Source: Clostridia bacterium (GTDB taxonomy: Bacteria > Bacillota > Clostridia > Acetivibrionales > JAFADI01). From it: a stretch of DNA of 42,946 nucleotides. The position numbers and the translations under genes were made by a program. The stretch's first letter is position 1; the number at the start of each line of letters is the position of its first letter. The notes beneath the pieces are model-generated. The model was not told the origin of the DNA. It was given only the letters and a program-made list of their open reading frames with translations, and searched no databases. Of the stretch, positions 16,573-24,307 are shown one piece after another. The stretch spans positions 1 to 42,946 of the forward strand of contig JAOAAU010000020.1 of assembly GCA_026418695.1 (NCBI GenBank), given 5' to 3'.

Positions 16573-17349
16573 ATGGATTCTATGCTCTTCGACACCCATG
16601 CGCACTACGACGACGAGAAATTTGAGAAAGACAGAAATGAAGTAATTCTAAAGGCACATGCCAGCGGTGTGGACTATATTTTGAATGCGGCTTGCAATAT
16701 CAGTTCTGCGGTTGAATGTATCGCACTATCGCAGGAGTATGACTTCATATATGCTGCAGTTGGCATACATCCACATAACGTGGAAGATTTGAATGACAAC
16801 ACCATTACGACCCTGGCGGACTTTGCCAAGAGATCAAAAGTGGTAGCTATTGGAGAAATCGGCTTGGACTATTATTATGACCATGCTCCCAGAGAAGTTC
16901 AAAAATATTGGTTTGCGCGCCAGATTGAGCTTGCCAGGAGTATTGATCTCCCGATCATTGTCCATAATAGAGACGCTCATGAGGACTCGATGAATATTAT
17001 TAAGACAGAAAATGCAAAGAGCGTAGGAGGAGTCTTTCACTGCTATTCCGGCAGCGTCGAAATGGCTCGGGAATTACTGAACCAGAACTTTTATATTTCG
17101 GTAGGCGGAGCCGTAACATTTAAAAATGCTGTAAAAATTTTAGAGGTAGTGAAATTCGTACCCATGGACAGGCTTCTTATCGAAACAGACTGCCCGTATC
17201 TCACTCCGGAACCCCATAGAGGGAAAAGAAATGATTCAAGCTATGTGAGGTTGGTTGCCGAAAAGATTGCAGAAATCAAAGGTAAATCTTTTGAGGAAAT
17301 TGCAGAAATCACAGCCCAAAATGGAAAAACGCTCTTTGAGATAAAATAA
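16573..17349 (+). CDS. tatD: TatD family metal-dependent deoxyribonuclease
   Basis: A 258-residue TIM-barrel hydrolase of the YabD/TatD group with 3'-5' exonuclease activity in characterised members. Metal ligands are visible in order: FDTHAHYDD near the N-terminus, GEIGLDYYYD (Glu ligand, about 95-104), VHNRDAHED, GVFHCYSGS and ETDCPYLTPEPHRGK (last Asp ligand, about 206). AAAGG precedes the ATG at 16573; an ATG at 16582 is an alternative. The metG-tatD-yabE order follows Bacillus. Confidence 0.95.
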   Translation: MDSMLFDTHAHYDDEKFEKDRNEVILKAHASGVDYILNAACNISSAVECIALSQEYDFIYAAVGIHPHNVEDLNDNTITTLADFAKRSKVVAIGEIGLDYYYDHAPREVQKYWFARQIELARSIDLPIIVHNRDAHEDSMNIIKTENAKSVGGVFHCYSGSVEMARELLNQNFYISVGGAVTFKNAVKILEVVKFVPMDRLLIETDCPYLTPEPHRGKRNDSSYVRLVAEKIAEIKGKSFEEIAEITAQNGKTLFEIK

Positions 17350-17415
17350 ATAATAAGTCAGATTCCCATACTTATTCTAAGATTGCCTGTTTACAGGTTT
17401 TTGGGGGTGTAGTCG

Positions 17416-18111
17416 TTGAAAAAGCTTGTTTTAATGTTGGTCTCGGCAGTAATTCTCACTGTCTTCATTGCATTTAACTATTTGCTTTGGGATAGGGAGA
17501 ACAAGATTAAAAACTTTGAGTACATCAATGATACCAAGAATTCAAGCATAGATGCGCTGAGAAGAGAAATCGACGTTGCGAAGGAAGACAGCAACCAGTT
17601 GAAGTCAAAAATCACGGAACTTGAAGAGCTGAATAAGCGCTCTCAATCCAAGATTTCCCAACAAGAGAAGGAAATCAGCCAGATCGAGAACGACTTGAAT
17701 CAAAGGAATGATTTGGTTTCCAGACTCCTGCAGCAAGCGGATGTAAAACCGATGGAAGAGGTGATCCGTAAATGGATCGAGGGGATTGATAAAGGGCAGT
17801 ATGAAGTAGCATACGAGCTCCAGTACAACCATTCCTCAAGTGTTACACCGAGACCTTCTTTTGAAGATTTCTCAAGCAGTTACAAACGCAGCATAAAGAG
17901 TCTGAAGTTTAAATCCGCAAAGCCCTATATAGAAGAATTGCCACCGGATAAAAAAGGGCGTGTGGTTTTTAAAGCAGTGATGGATGTGAAAAAAGTAGAG
18001 CCCAATGTTAAAAGTGATTTTAATGAGGGGACCAGCGAGAAGTTTTTTATTTTGATCTTTGATAAACAAAAAAGCGAATGGGTGATTGCAGATATTTTAG
18101 CCTCTATTTAG
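17416..18111 (+). CDS. Membrane-anchored coiled-coil protein, unknown function
   Basis: A 231-residue protein. An uncleaved-looking hydrophobic segment (about residues 4-23) is followed by a long coiled coil (about 30-105, rich in Glu, Lys, Gln and Ser heptads). A compact C-terminal domain of about 120 residues follows (from EEVIRKWIEGIDKGQYEVAYEL to the end), whose start resembles NTF2-like domains in extracytoplasmic clostridial proteins. The coil and domain are expected outside the membrane. Start is TTG at 17416 behind GGGGGTG. The tatD and yabE context hints at envelope work, which is inference only. Confidence 0.7.
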   Translation: MKKLVLMLVSAVILTVFIAFNYLLWDRENKIKNFEYINDTKNSSIDALRREIDVAKEDSNQLKSKITELEELNKRSQSKISQQEKEISQIENDLNQRNDLVSRLLQQADVKPMEEVIRKWIEGIDKGQYEVAYELQYNHSSSVTPRPSFEDFSSSYKRSIKSLKFKSAKPYIEELPPDKKGRVVFKAVMDVKKVEPNVKSDFNEGTSEKFFILIFDKQKSEWVIADILASI

Positions 18112-18130
18112 CTTAACATAAAAACGATTC

Positions 18131-18157
18131 ACCAAATTACCTCCTGTTCATATAATG
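18131..18157 (+). promoter_or_regulatory. Possible sigma-K promoter of the methionine-rich gene
   Basis: AC (18131-18132), 16 nt, then CATATAATG (18149-18157), one mismatch from the late mother-cell sigma-K pattern (AC, 16-17 nt, CATANNNTA). The short -35 makes this weak evidence. Confidence 0.3.
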
Positions 18158-18195
18158 GTATTGACGATGCACAATTAAGGTTCTGGAGGTAATTT
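18134..18195 (+). repeat. Inverted repeat that includes the ribosome binding site of the methionine-rich gene
   Basis: AAATTACCTCC (18134-18144) is the exact reverse complement of GGAGGTAATTT (18185-18195), which contains the ribosome binding site. The loop is 40 nt. If both arms are transcribed, the hairpin would hide the ribosome binding site. If transcription starts after the left arm, it would not. Confidence 0.6.
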
Positions 18196-18198
18196 TTT

Positions 18199-18603
18199 AT
18201 GGAAAAAGATATGAGCCCTGTGGGAGAAATGAACATGCCTGAACATATGGAAGAGCAAATGGGAGAACAGATGATGCCCATGGATAATATACCGCAAATG
18301 CAAATGCCGGCAATGGGAATGGCGCCCCAGACCGGTATGGCACCCCAAATGGGAATGATGCCTCAGATGGGAACAATGCCGCAAATGATGCCCCAAGCAC
18401 CCATGATGTGCTGTCCGTATATCATGAACATGCAGTGCCCGATGATGTATGGACAAGGAACGATGGATATGAACTACAATATGGCGAATCCATATATGTC
18501 CAGTCCATACATGACCAGCCCTTATATGTCCAATCCCTATATGTCCAACCCGTATGCGATGAATCCCTACATGTACGGTCAGGGAATGGGGATGCAATAC
18601 TAG
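18199..18603 (+). CDS. Methionine-rich low-complexity protein (possible spore coat protein)
   Basis: 134 residues, of which about 38 are Met. The N-terminal half is acidic with MPEHMEEQMGEQMMPM. The middle repeats M-x-PQMG units, then CC and C pairs appear (MMCCPYIMNMQCPMM). The C-terminal half repeats NPYM/SPYM about seven times and ends GMGMQY. A GGAGG lies 9 nt before the ATG and a terminator follows, so this is a real gene. Met/Tyr/Pro/Gly-rich repeats occur in spore coat and crust proteins of Firmicutes; that role is inferred. Methionine-rich tracts can also bind copper. No signal peptide is present. Confidence 0.75.
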   Translation: MEKDMSPVGEMNMPEHMEEQMGEQMMPMDNIPQMQMPAMGMAPQTGMAPQMGMMPQMGTMPQMMPQAPMMCCPYIMNMQCPMMYGQGTMDMNYNMANPYMSSPYMTSPYMSNPYMSNPYAMNPYMYGQGMGMQY

Positions 18604-18629
18604 GATATAAAAAGGTGAACATATTCATT

Positions 18630-18663
18630 TAAAAAATAGGCAGTGAGTACTGCCTATTTTTTT
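18630..18663 (+). terminator. Terminator after the methionine-rich gene
   Basis: AAATAGGCAGT, a GAGT loop, ACTGCCTATTT, then T7. Confidence 0.9.
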
Positions 18664-18704
18664 ATGCATAAAGCTATAAATTTCCGGAATATTTCCCGGA
18701 CAAG

Positions 18705-18838
18705 TATAATATCCTGTATATTGGTCGAATAATTAAAATAAAAATGTTACCAAAACAGTGGATACAGAACCAAACTTACAAATTGCGAAAATTTTTCAGC
18801 AGGTTCTGTAGGACAAAACAAACAACCTCTGTTTTGGT
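18705..18838 (+). other. Nested inverted repeats before yabE (possible structured RNA)
   Basis: Outer arms ACCAAAACAG (18749-18758) and CTGTTTTGGT (18829-18838). Inner arms TACAGAACC (18763-18771) and GGTTCTGTA (18802-18810). CAAAACA at 18813-18819 can compete for TGTTTTG at 18830-18836, so two folds are possible. A TATAAT (18705-18710) upstream could drive it, though its -35 (TTCCGG) is poor. No T tract follows. Confidence 0.45.
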
Positions 18839-18875
18839 AGATGCGTTACATAATAGGGGGCAAATGGTAATTAAT

Positions 18876-18904
18876 TTGACAAAGATGGTAATTTGGAATA
18901 AAAT
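18876..18904 (+). promoter_or_regulatory. Sigma-A promoter of the yabE-like gene
   Basis: TTGACA, a 17-nt spacer, TAAAAT; 44 nt before the start codon. Confidence 0.85.
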
Positions 18905-18948
18905 AGAGCCACGTCCCTTATTAATATTCGTAACAGGAGGGTGAAGCA

Positions 18949-20007
18949 TTGTTACCACTTGCGAAAAATATTAAAAGGTATTTTTCATTTAAGGAAATAA
19001 TGATTGTTGCCATTGCGATTGTGATTTCCGTTTCTGCCGGAGTGGGGATATTCCTCAACTTTAAGAGCGACGTTTTAATCAATGACAATGAAAAGCAGAT
19101 TGCAGTAAAAACAATGAAAACTACCGTTAGAGAAGTCCTGGAACAGAACGGTATTAGCGTAAGTCCTGATGATTACATAAGCATACCTATGGATGCTAAG
19201 TTACAAAAGATGGGGAAGAACATAATTACCATAGATCGAGCAGTGCCGGTTAATATTTATGTAGATGGACAGCAAAAAACGCTTATGACTTACAGGGATA
19301 CCGTAAAGGAAGCACTTGAAAACAGCTCGTATAAGCTGACAGAGAGCGATAAGCTTGAGGGTGTTTCCATTGACGATAAGATTTCAAAAGATTTGAATAT
19401 TAAAATCGTCAGGGTGAAGAAGGAAATCGTAAACGAAGATACTTCCATACCCTATAAGGTACAAAGCAAAGAGAACAGCAGGTTAGACAAAGGTCTAGAA
19501 AAGACAGTCAGAGAAGGCAAAGAAGGAACCTATCGAAAGACATTTGAAGTTGTTCTGGAAGATGGGAAGGAAGTCACAAAGAAATTAATCAGTGAAGCGG
19601 TTGTTGCTGCACCGATAGACAAGTTGATTGAGTTGGGAACCGTCTTAACCCATAAGACATCCAGAGGTGATGTTGTAAGGTATAAGAAGGTGTTAGACAT
19701 GAAGGCAACAGCGTATACTGCTTCGTTCAAGGATACCGGAAAAAGTCCTGGCGATCCTGGGTTTGGAATAACCTATACGGGAGTTAAAGCCCGAAAAGGG
19801 ATCATTGCAGTAGATCCCAAGGTGATTCCGCTTGGTACGAAGGTATATGTAGAAGTGGCTGGAAATACTCCAGATTACGGTTATGCGGTGGCTGCTGATA
19901 TTGGCGGCGCCATCAAAGGTAATTTGATAGACTTGTACTTGGATAGCCAGAGTGTAGTTGATGCTTGGGGCAAAAAGAAAGTAAAAGTGTACATATTACA
20001 AGACTAA
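18949..20007 (+). CDS. yabE: YabE-like cell-wall protein: DUF348 repeats, G5 and 3D domains
   Basis: A 352-residue membrane-anchored protein. A hydrophobic segment at about 18-35 is followed by two DUF348 units (TMKTTVREVLEQNGI and TYRDTVKEALENSSY), a G5 domain (about 160-230) and a C-terminal 3D domain. The 3D aspartates appear as DMKATAYTAS, GIIAVDPKVIPLGTKVYVE and GYAVAADIGGAIKGNLIDLY. The 3D fold is the lytic transglycosylase-like domain of Rpf/MltA relatives, so peptidoglycan cleavage is likely. TTG start with GGAGGG 8 nt upstream. Confidence 0.92.
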   Translation: MLPLAKNIKRYFSFKEIMIVAIAIVISVSAGVGIFLNFKSDVLINDNEKQIAVKTMKTTVREVLEQNGISVSPDDYISIPMDAKLQKMGKNIITIDRAVPVNIYVDGQQKTLMTYRDTVKEALENSSYKLTESDKLEGVSIDDKISKDLNIKIVRVKKEIVNEDTSIPYKVQSKENSRLDKGLEKTVREGKEGTYRKTFEVVLEDGKEVTKKLISEAVVAAPIDKLIELGTVLTHKTSRGDVVRYKKVLDMKATAYTASFKDTGKSPGDPGFGITYTGVKARKGIIAVDPKVIPLGTKVYVEVAGNTPDYGYAVAADIGGAIKGNLIDLYLDSQSVVDAWGKKKVKVYILQD

Positions 20008-20030
20008 ATCGGAGATAATAAGGGACAAAA

Positions 20031-20061
20031 AGCCGGAATGGATTATTCCGGCTATATTTTT
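20031..20061 (+). terminator. Terminator after yabE
   Basis: AGCCGGAAT, GGATT loop region, ATTCCGGCT, then ATATTTTTAT. Confidence 0.8.
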
Positions 20062-20083
20062 ATCTATTGAGGAGATCGGGGAT

Positions 20084-20956
20084 ATGAAAGGCAGTACCAA
20101 AGAGATTATACAAAGGCATGGCATCAAGCTGACAAAATCACTGGGGCAGAACTTTCTCACAGATGACAATATTGTTAAGAGAATTGTATCTACCGGTAGT
20201 GTCGGTCACGAGGATCTGGTGATTGAGGTGGGGCCCGGGATTGGAAGTATGACCTGTGAGCTGGCTGAAAGAGCTGGACATGTTATTGCCATTGAGATAG
20301 ACAGGCATCTTATTCCCGCCCTTGAAGAAAATCTAAAAGAATACACGAATGTGACCCTTATTAATAAGGACATCCTTGAAATGGATCTGGAAGATTTATT
20401 CAAGAGTGAGAAAGTACTTGAAGGGGTTCGCTCAAAGTTTGAGAACATTAAGGTAGTTGCTAATTTACCTTACTATATAACCACTCCGATCATCATGAAA
20501 TTCCTGGAGGGAAGCCTCAAAATCCATTCCATGGTTTTTATGATCCAAAAGGAGGTCGCAGAAAGAATGGCGGCCAAGCCAGGCGGAAAGGATTATGGCG
20601 CTTTATCCGTAGCGGTACAGTATTATTCAAAACCGGAAATGGTGTTTACAGTTCCCCCGCAATGTTTTATCCCGCAGCCGGAGGTTGACTCTGCGGTAGT
20701 CAGGCTGAATATATTTCAAGAGCCCCCGGTAAAGCTCCTGAAGCAGAAGATTTTTTTCAAAACCGTCAAAGCTGCTTTTGGACAAAGACGCAAAACTTTG
20801 TTGAATGCATTATCCAACTCCGGAACCTTTATTGAAACAAAGGAAGAGATCAGGGGGATTTTGGAAAGACTGGGGATTCAGGAGAACCAAAGGGGAGAAA
20901 CTTTGACAATTCAGCAGTTTGCAGAGCTTGCAAATGCTTTTTCAATAAGAAATTAA
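20084..20956 (+). CDS. rsmA: 16S rRNA (adenine1518-N6/adenine1519-N6)-dimethyltransferase
   Basis: 290 residues, also known as KsgA. It dimethylates two adjacent adenines in the 3' hairpin of 16S rRNA. Signatures are KSLGQNFLTD near residue 18, the SAM motif VIEVGPGIGSMTCELAE (about 46-62), IAIEID and the catalytic NLPYYITTPI (about 127-136). The C-terminal domain has FGQRRKTLLNAL. In Bacillus rnmV stands directly before this gene; it is absent here. Confidence 0.97.
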   Translation: MKGSTKEIIQRHGIKLTKSLGQNFLTDDNIVKRIVSTGSVGHEDLVIEVGPGIGSMTCELAERAGHVIAIEIDRHLIPALEENLKEYTNVTLINKDILEMDLEDLFKSEKVLEGVRSKFENIKVVANLPYYITTPIIMKFLEGSLKIHSMVFMIQKEVAERMAAKPGGKDYGALSVAVQYYSKPEMVFTVPPQCFIPQPEVDSAVVRLNIFQEPPVKLLKQKIFFKTVKAAFGQRRKTLLNALSNSGTFIETKEEIRGILERLGIQENQRGETLTIQQFAELANAFSIRN

Positions 20957-21009
20957 TCAAGGAAAGACAACCAGCGAAATTATAAAGATGGAATCAAATT
21001 ATTCACTGA

Positions 21010-21051
21010 AAATAAACTGTAAGGATTCAACCTTGCGGTTTATTTTTTTTT
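21010..21051 (+). terminator. Terminator after rsmA
   Basis: AAATAAACTGTAAGG and CCTTGCGGTTTATTT arms around a 6-nt loop, then a run of T. Confidence 0.85.
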
Positions 21052-21243
21052 GCCCATACATATATATAGATTAGAAAGGATACTTAGAACTACATTGGGA
21101 ACAACTGCTGATGATTGACTTTTAGCTGAGAACCAGTGAACAATACCGGCTTAATTTAATATCATTTTATTCCCTCGCCGGATATGGATGTTGTTGATTA
21201 AATATAAAAGTTGATTTATCAACGGTTTTAGGAGGGGAAGTTT

Positions 21244-22530
21244 GTGGGAGAAAAATCTCTTTACAGGAAACTATTCTTTATTTTTGACCAGGAAGATTCA
21301 GGATTCGGGACCGGTCAAGGACCCTCAGGATATGTAAAAATTGAGACCAGAGAGGGAAAGGGCAAGTTATCCGCTGTAGTGCAAAATCTGAAGGAAGACA
21401 CGAAAACAATCGTATACAAACTGTACGTACTCAAATGTAAACAAAGTGAAGTACATTCTGTTCCTGTTGGGGTTATTCCGCTGCAGAAAGGGAAAGGCGA
21501 GCTTCATTGGGAGTTCACACCGGATAATTATGACCGGCTGGGAAGTACAATTGATGAAATGAATGTAGTTGCTGTTTTGGCTGAATACATGAACAGAGAA
21601 CAGCAAAACATTATCTGCCCTCTGGTTGCTTATAAGGATAAAAAAATCCAATGGAAGGAACTGCTCAAGGAAAAACTGTATACAAAAAAATCAGAGAATA
21701 CGCCGGCACAGGCAGTTAATCCGCCTAAAACGGATATTACCAGTAAATATGAAAATAAAATTGAAAGCTTATACGAAGGTAAAAAAGGCAGCGTCCAATC
21801 AGCCCCAATAAAGAGTACGACTGAGTTTGTATCTGCTGATGAAGCTATACAGAATACCCAATCCTATGAAGAACAGGATATTGACAGCGAACAGGAAGAA
21901 TTCAATGAAGAAATGGATTCAAATGAGGATGTAGAAAATCAGCAAGTCAATAATCAAGAGGATAAGGGAATACGCCAGGAACCATTTGCTGCTTCGAACT
22001 CAGAACCAAAGCAGGGATGCATGATGGGGGAAAAGCACTCCTGCGCTTATTTGGATGCGGCTAACGGATATAATCCGTGTACCAACTGCTTCATGCAAAA
22101 TGCACATCAAAAGAATGCCGAATCAAGCACCATTGGTGATGTGGACAGATTGAAGAAGGAACTGGACCGCTGCTTTGAGATCTGTGACCCCTTCAGAAGC
22201 AGAAGAAGGGATTATAAATGGTGGAAGGTCAATAGCCCCGTACACTTAAATAATGTCCTATACCAATGCAATGTCAAGACTCCTGTATTATTTAACCCGA
22301 AGATATTAATGTCTCATTTCAAATACAGACACTTAATCTTCGGAATCTACTCAGATACCGTTAGAAACAAGGAATATGTGGTGTTTGGCGTACCTGGGGT
22401 ATACAGTGTGGATGAAAGGCCTTTTCAAGACATTTGCAGGTGGGCCCAGGTAGAAGGAAACAAACCCAGGTATGGGGCATTTGGATACTGGCTGGTGTAC
22501 ATAGATCCAAAAACCGGGAAAATAGTTTAA
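21244..22530 (+). CDS. Uncharacterised clostridial protein (DUF7922-like)
   Basis: 428 residues from a GTG start with AGGAGGGG upstream. Three parts are visible. The first is an N-terminal beta-rich domain (about 1-145: LFFIFDQEDSGFGTGQGPSGYVKIE, here split as positions 11-35, then LHWEFTPDNYDRLG). The second is a Glu/Asn/Gln-rich linker of low complexity (about 150-255). The third is a Cys-containing segment (CMMGEKHSCAYLDAANGYNPC, then CTNCFM) leading to a C-terminal domain rich in Trp, Tyr and Phe (about 295-428). No signal or membrane segment. The layout recalls uncharacterised proteins common in sporulating Clostridia; the family label is from memory. Confidence 0.7.
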   Translation: MGEKSLYRKLFFIFDQEDSGFGTGQGPSGYVKIETREGKGKLSAVVQNLKEDTKTIVYKLYVLKCKQSEVHSVPVGVIPLQKGKGELHWEFTPDNYDRLGSTIDEMNVVAVLAEYMNREQQNIICPLVAYKDKKIQWKELLKEKLYTKKSENTPAQAVNPPKTDITSKYENKIESLYEGKKGSVQSAPIKSTTEFVSADEAIQNTQSYEEQDIDSEQEEFNEEMDSNEDVENQQVNNQEDKGIRQEPFAASNSEPKQGCMMGEKHSCAYLDAANGYNPCTNCFMQNAHQKNAESSTIGDVDRLKKELDRCFEICDPFRSRRRDYKWWKVNSPVHLNNVLYQCNVKTPVLFNPKILMSHFKYRHLIFGIYSDTVRNKEYVVFGVPGVYSVDERPFQDICRWAQVEGNKPRYGAFGYWLVYIDPKTGKIV

Positions 22531-22550
22531 AAAAATGAGTTAAAACCAGC

Positions 22551-22594
22551 AAAAATGCAGGATATGTGATTTATATCTTGCATTTTTATTTTTC
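22551..22594 (+). terminator. Terminator after the DUF7922-like gene
   Basis: AAAAATGCAGGATA pairs with TATCTTGCATTTTT; ATTTTT follows. Its right arm contains the -35 box of the amtB leader promoter. Confidence 0.85.
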
Positions 22595-22606
22595 CTCCTT
22601 TATAAT
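22578..22606 (+). promoter_or_regulatory. Promoter of the amtB leader
   Basis: TTGCAT, a 17-nt spacer, TATAAT. Predicted transcript start is near 22613, directly before the first leader hairpin. Confidence 0.75.
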
Positions 22607-22612
22607 TAACCT

Positions 22613-22863
22613 GGGTGGAAACCGTCGATGGTTTTCACTTACAATGACGTAAACTTTGCGATGCAGTATTTTCAACATGAAGTTGAGAAGTCTTTTTTTG
22701 GGTAATGATGCCCTGCAGACAGTGGTTATCTCTGTGTGCAGGGCTTTTTATGTCTTCGGGGGTCAAACAATGGTTGTGGGTATTCCCGTCTTTCATCCAA
22801 TCTTTCTTGAAACAATGGAGTTGATAGAAAAAAGAATAATGTTTTTAGAAAGGTGATTAAACC
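22613..22863 (+). promoter_or_regulatory. Structured 250-nt leader of amtB with internal terminator
   Basis: Hairpin 1: GTGGAAACC (22615-22623), hexaloop GTCGAT, GGTTTTCAC (22630-22638). Hairpin 2: TTTTCAAC (22669-22676), 5-nt loop, GTTGAGAA (22682-22689), followed by seven T. Hairpin 3: GCCCTGCA.ACAG / CTGT.TGCAGGGC (22710-22744) then TTTTT, a strong intrinsic terminator more than 110 nt before the ATG. Transcription must read through it to reach amtB. Two small hairpins ahead of a terminator recall ANTAR-protein targets, but the hexaloop does not match that consensus well. Confidence 0.6.
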
Positions 22864-24228
22864 ATGAATAATATTGATGTGAATACTTTAGCAGGCGGAA
22901 TTAATACGGTTTGGGTACTATTGGCAGCAGCGCTGGTTTTCTTTATGGAGGCCGGGTTTGCAATGCTGGAAGCAGGATTTATCAGAGCGAAAAATTCTTT
23001 GAATATCATTATGAAGGTTTTTATTGATTGTTGTGCAGGTTTACTTGGTTATTGGGCTGTTGGATTCGGTTTGATGTATGGCTTGGATAAGCTCGGAATT
23101 TTTGGTACTACCGGCTTCTTTGTAAAAGGGAACATGGAGAACCTCCCTGCATTAGCGCAGTACGGTTTACCGGTAGAAGTGTTCTGGATTTTCCAGGCAG
23201 CCTTCGCTGTTGCGGTAGCAACGATCGTATCCGGTGCAGTTGCAGAAAGAATGAAGTTTGTACCTTATATGTTTTTCAGCTTTGCTGCAACAGCCGTGAT
23301 TTACCCCGTTGCAGGACACTTAGTATGGAACCCCGGAGGACTCTTTGCAAAGATGGGAATGCTTGATTTTGCAGGATCTGCTGCTGTTCATGCGGTTGGC
23401 GGATGGGCTTCTCTCGCAGCAGTCCTTGTTTTAGGCCCTAGAATCGGAAAGTACAAGAAAGATGGTTCTGCCAATGTACTTCCTGGTCACAGCATACCGT
23501 TAGCTGCACTGGGTGCATTTATCCTTTGGTTTGGCTGGTTTGGCTTCAACCCCGGTAGTTCTTTGAACGGACTTGACGGAATGCTGGCCCATGTGGTTGT
23601 AACAACAAATCTTGCAGCTGCGGCTGGAGGCTTTGTCAGTGCAGTATTTACTCTTTTCAGATATGGAAAAGTTGATGCCAGTATGACCTTGAACGGTGCT
23701 CTTGCAGGTCTGGTAGCGATTACTGCAGGCTGCGGATATGTAAATATGCCAAGTGCTGTAATTATCGGTGCAATCGCTGGTGTCATTGTAGTTGTAGCGG
23801 TTGAATTTTTCGACAAGGTTCGTGCGGATGACCCAGTAGGTGCCATTGCAGTTCATGGAGCTTGCGGATCCTTTGGTACACTGGCTGTTGGACTTTTTGC
23901 TTCGAAAGCAGTCAACCCTGCGGGAGCAGACGGATTATTCTTTGGAGGCGGTTTCAATCTTTTGGGTGTTCAGGCTCTTGGCTTACTGACTGTTTCTGTT
24001 TGGGCATTTGCAACAACCTTTGCAGTGTTCAAGGTTCTAAAAGCAACGGTTGGTATCAGAGTCAGCAGTGAAGAAGAAGTCGAAGGTTTGGATATTAGCG
24101 AGCATGGCATGAGAGCATATGCTCAGTCTGCAATTGACGACAGCATTGTACTGGAAGATGAAGACTTTGGCAGCTCCGGTACAGAAGTTAAATCAGGAGT
24201 AAGGGTTAAGATGGAGGATACAGTTTAA
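22864..24228 (+). CDS. amtB: Ammonium transporter (Amt/MEP/Rh family)
   Basis: 454 residues with about eleven membrane segments. Moves ammonium/ammonia across the cell membrane as a trimer. Conserved stretches are FFMEAGFAMLEAGFIRAKN near residue 24, AVHAVGGWASLAAVLVLGPR with a pore His, LWFGWFGFNPGS, AVHGACGSFGTLAVG with the second pore region, and the C-terminal EEEVEGLDISEHGMRAY. An acidic tail of about 35 residues extends past the usual end. Made from a leader with an internal terminator. No PII (glnK) gene is adjacent. Confidence 0.96.
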   Translation: MNNIDVNTLAGGINTVWVLLAAALVFFMEAGFAMLEAGFIRAKNSLNIIMKVFIDCCAGLLGYWAVGFGLMYGLDKLGIFGTTGFFVKGNMENLPALAQYGLPVEVFWIFQAAFAVAVATIVSGAVAERMKFVPYMFFSFAATAVIYPVAGHLVWNPGGLFAKMGMLDFAGSAAVHAVGGWASLAAVLVLGPRIGKYKKDGSANVLPGHSIPLAALGAFILWFGWFGFNPGSSLNGLDGMLAHVVVTTNLAAAAGGFVSAVFTLFRYGKVDASMTLNGALAGLVAITAGCGYVNMPSAVIIGAIAGVIVVVAVEFFDKVRADDPVGAIAVHGACGSFGTLAVGLFASKAVNPAGADGLFFGGGFNLLGVQALGLLTVSVWAFATTFAVFKVLKATVGIRVSSEEEVEGLDISEHGMRAYAQSAIDDSIVLEDEDFGSSGTEVKSGVRVKMEDTV

Positions 24229-24253
24229 TATCTGCAATATGGATTCAATCTAT

Positions 24254-24282
24254 TTGAATACTTACCGGGAAGATGGTACAAT
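24254..24282 (+). promoter_or_regulatory. Promoter-like element before the DUF2007 gene
   Basis: TTGAAT, a 17-nt spacer, TACAAT. It supports a start at ATG 24308 over upstream ATG codons at 24239 and 24281. Confidence 0.5.
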
Positions 24283-24307
24283 GAAAATAAAAAGGAATGA
24301 TTCTTTC

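Noticed and set aside
18175..18597. Histidine-rich open frame antisense to the methionine-rich gene
   Set aside because: Antisense ATG codons read as CAT (His), so the His pattern is a reflection of the Met repeats. It lacks a ribosome binding site.
18744..18944. 66-codon frame before yabE
   Set aside because: It runs over the nested inverted repeats and the yabE promoter, has no ribosome binding site, and looks like no protein.
22656..22856. 66-codon frame in the amtB leader
   Set aside because: It spans hairpin 2 and the intrinsic terminator, and its start lacks a ribosome binding site. The RNA structure explains the sequence better.
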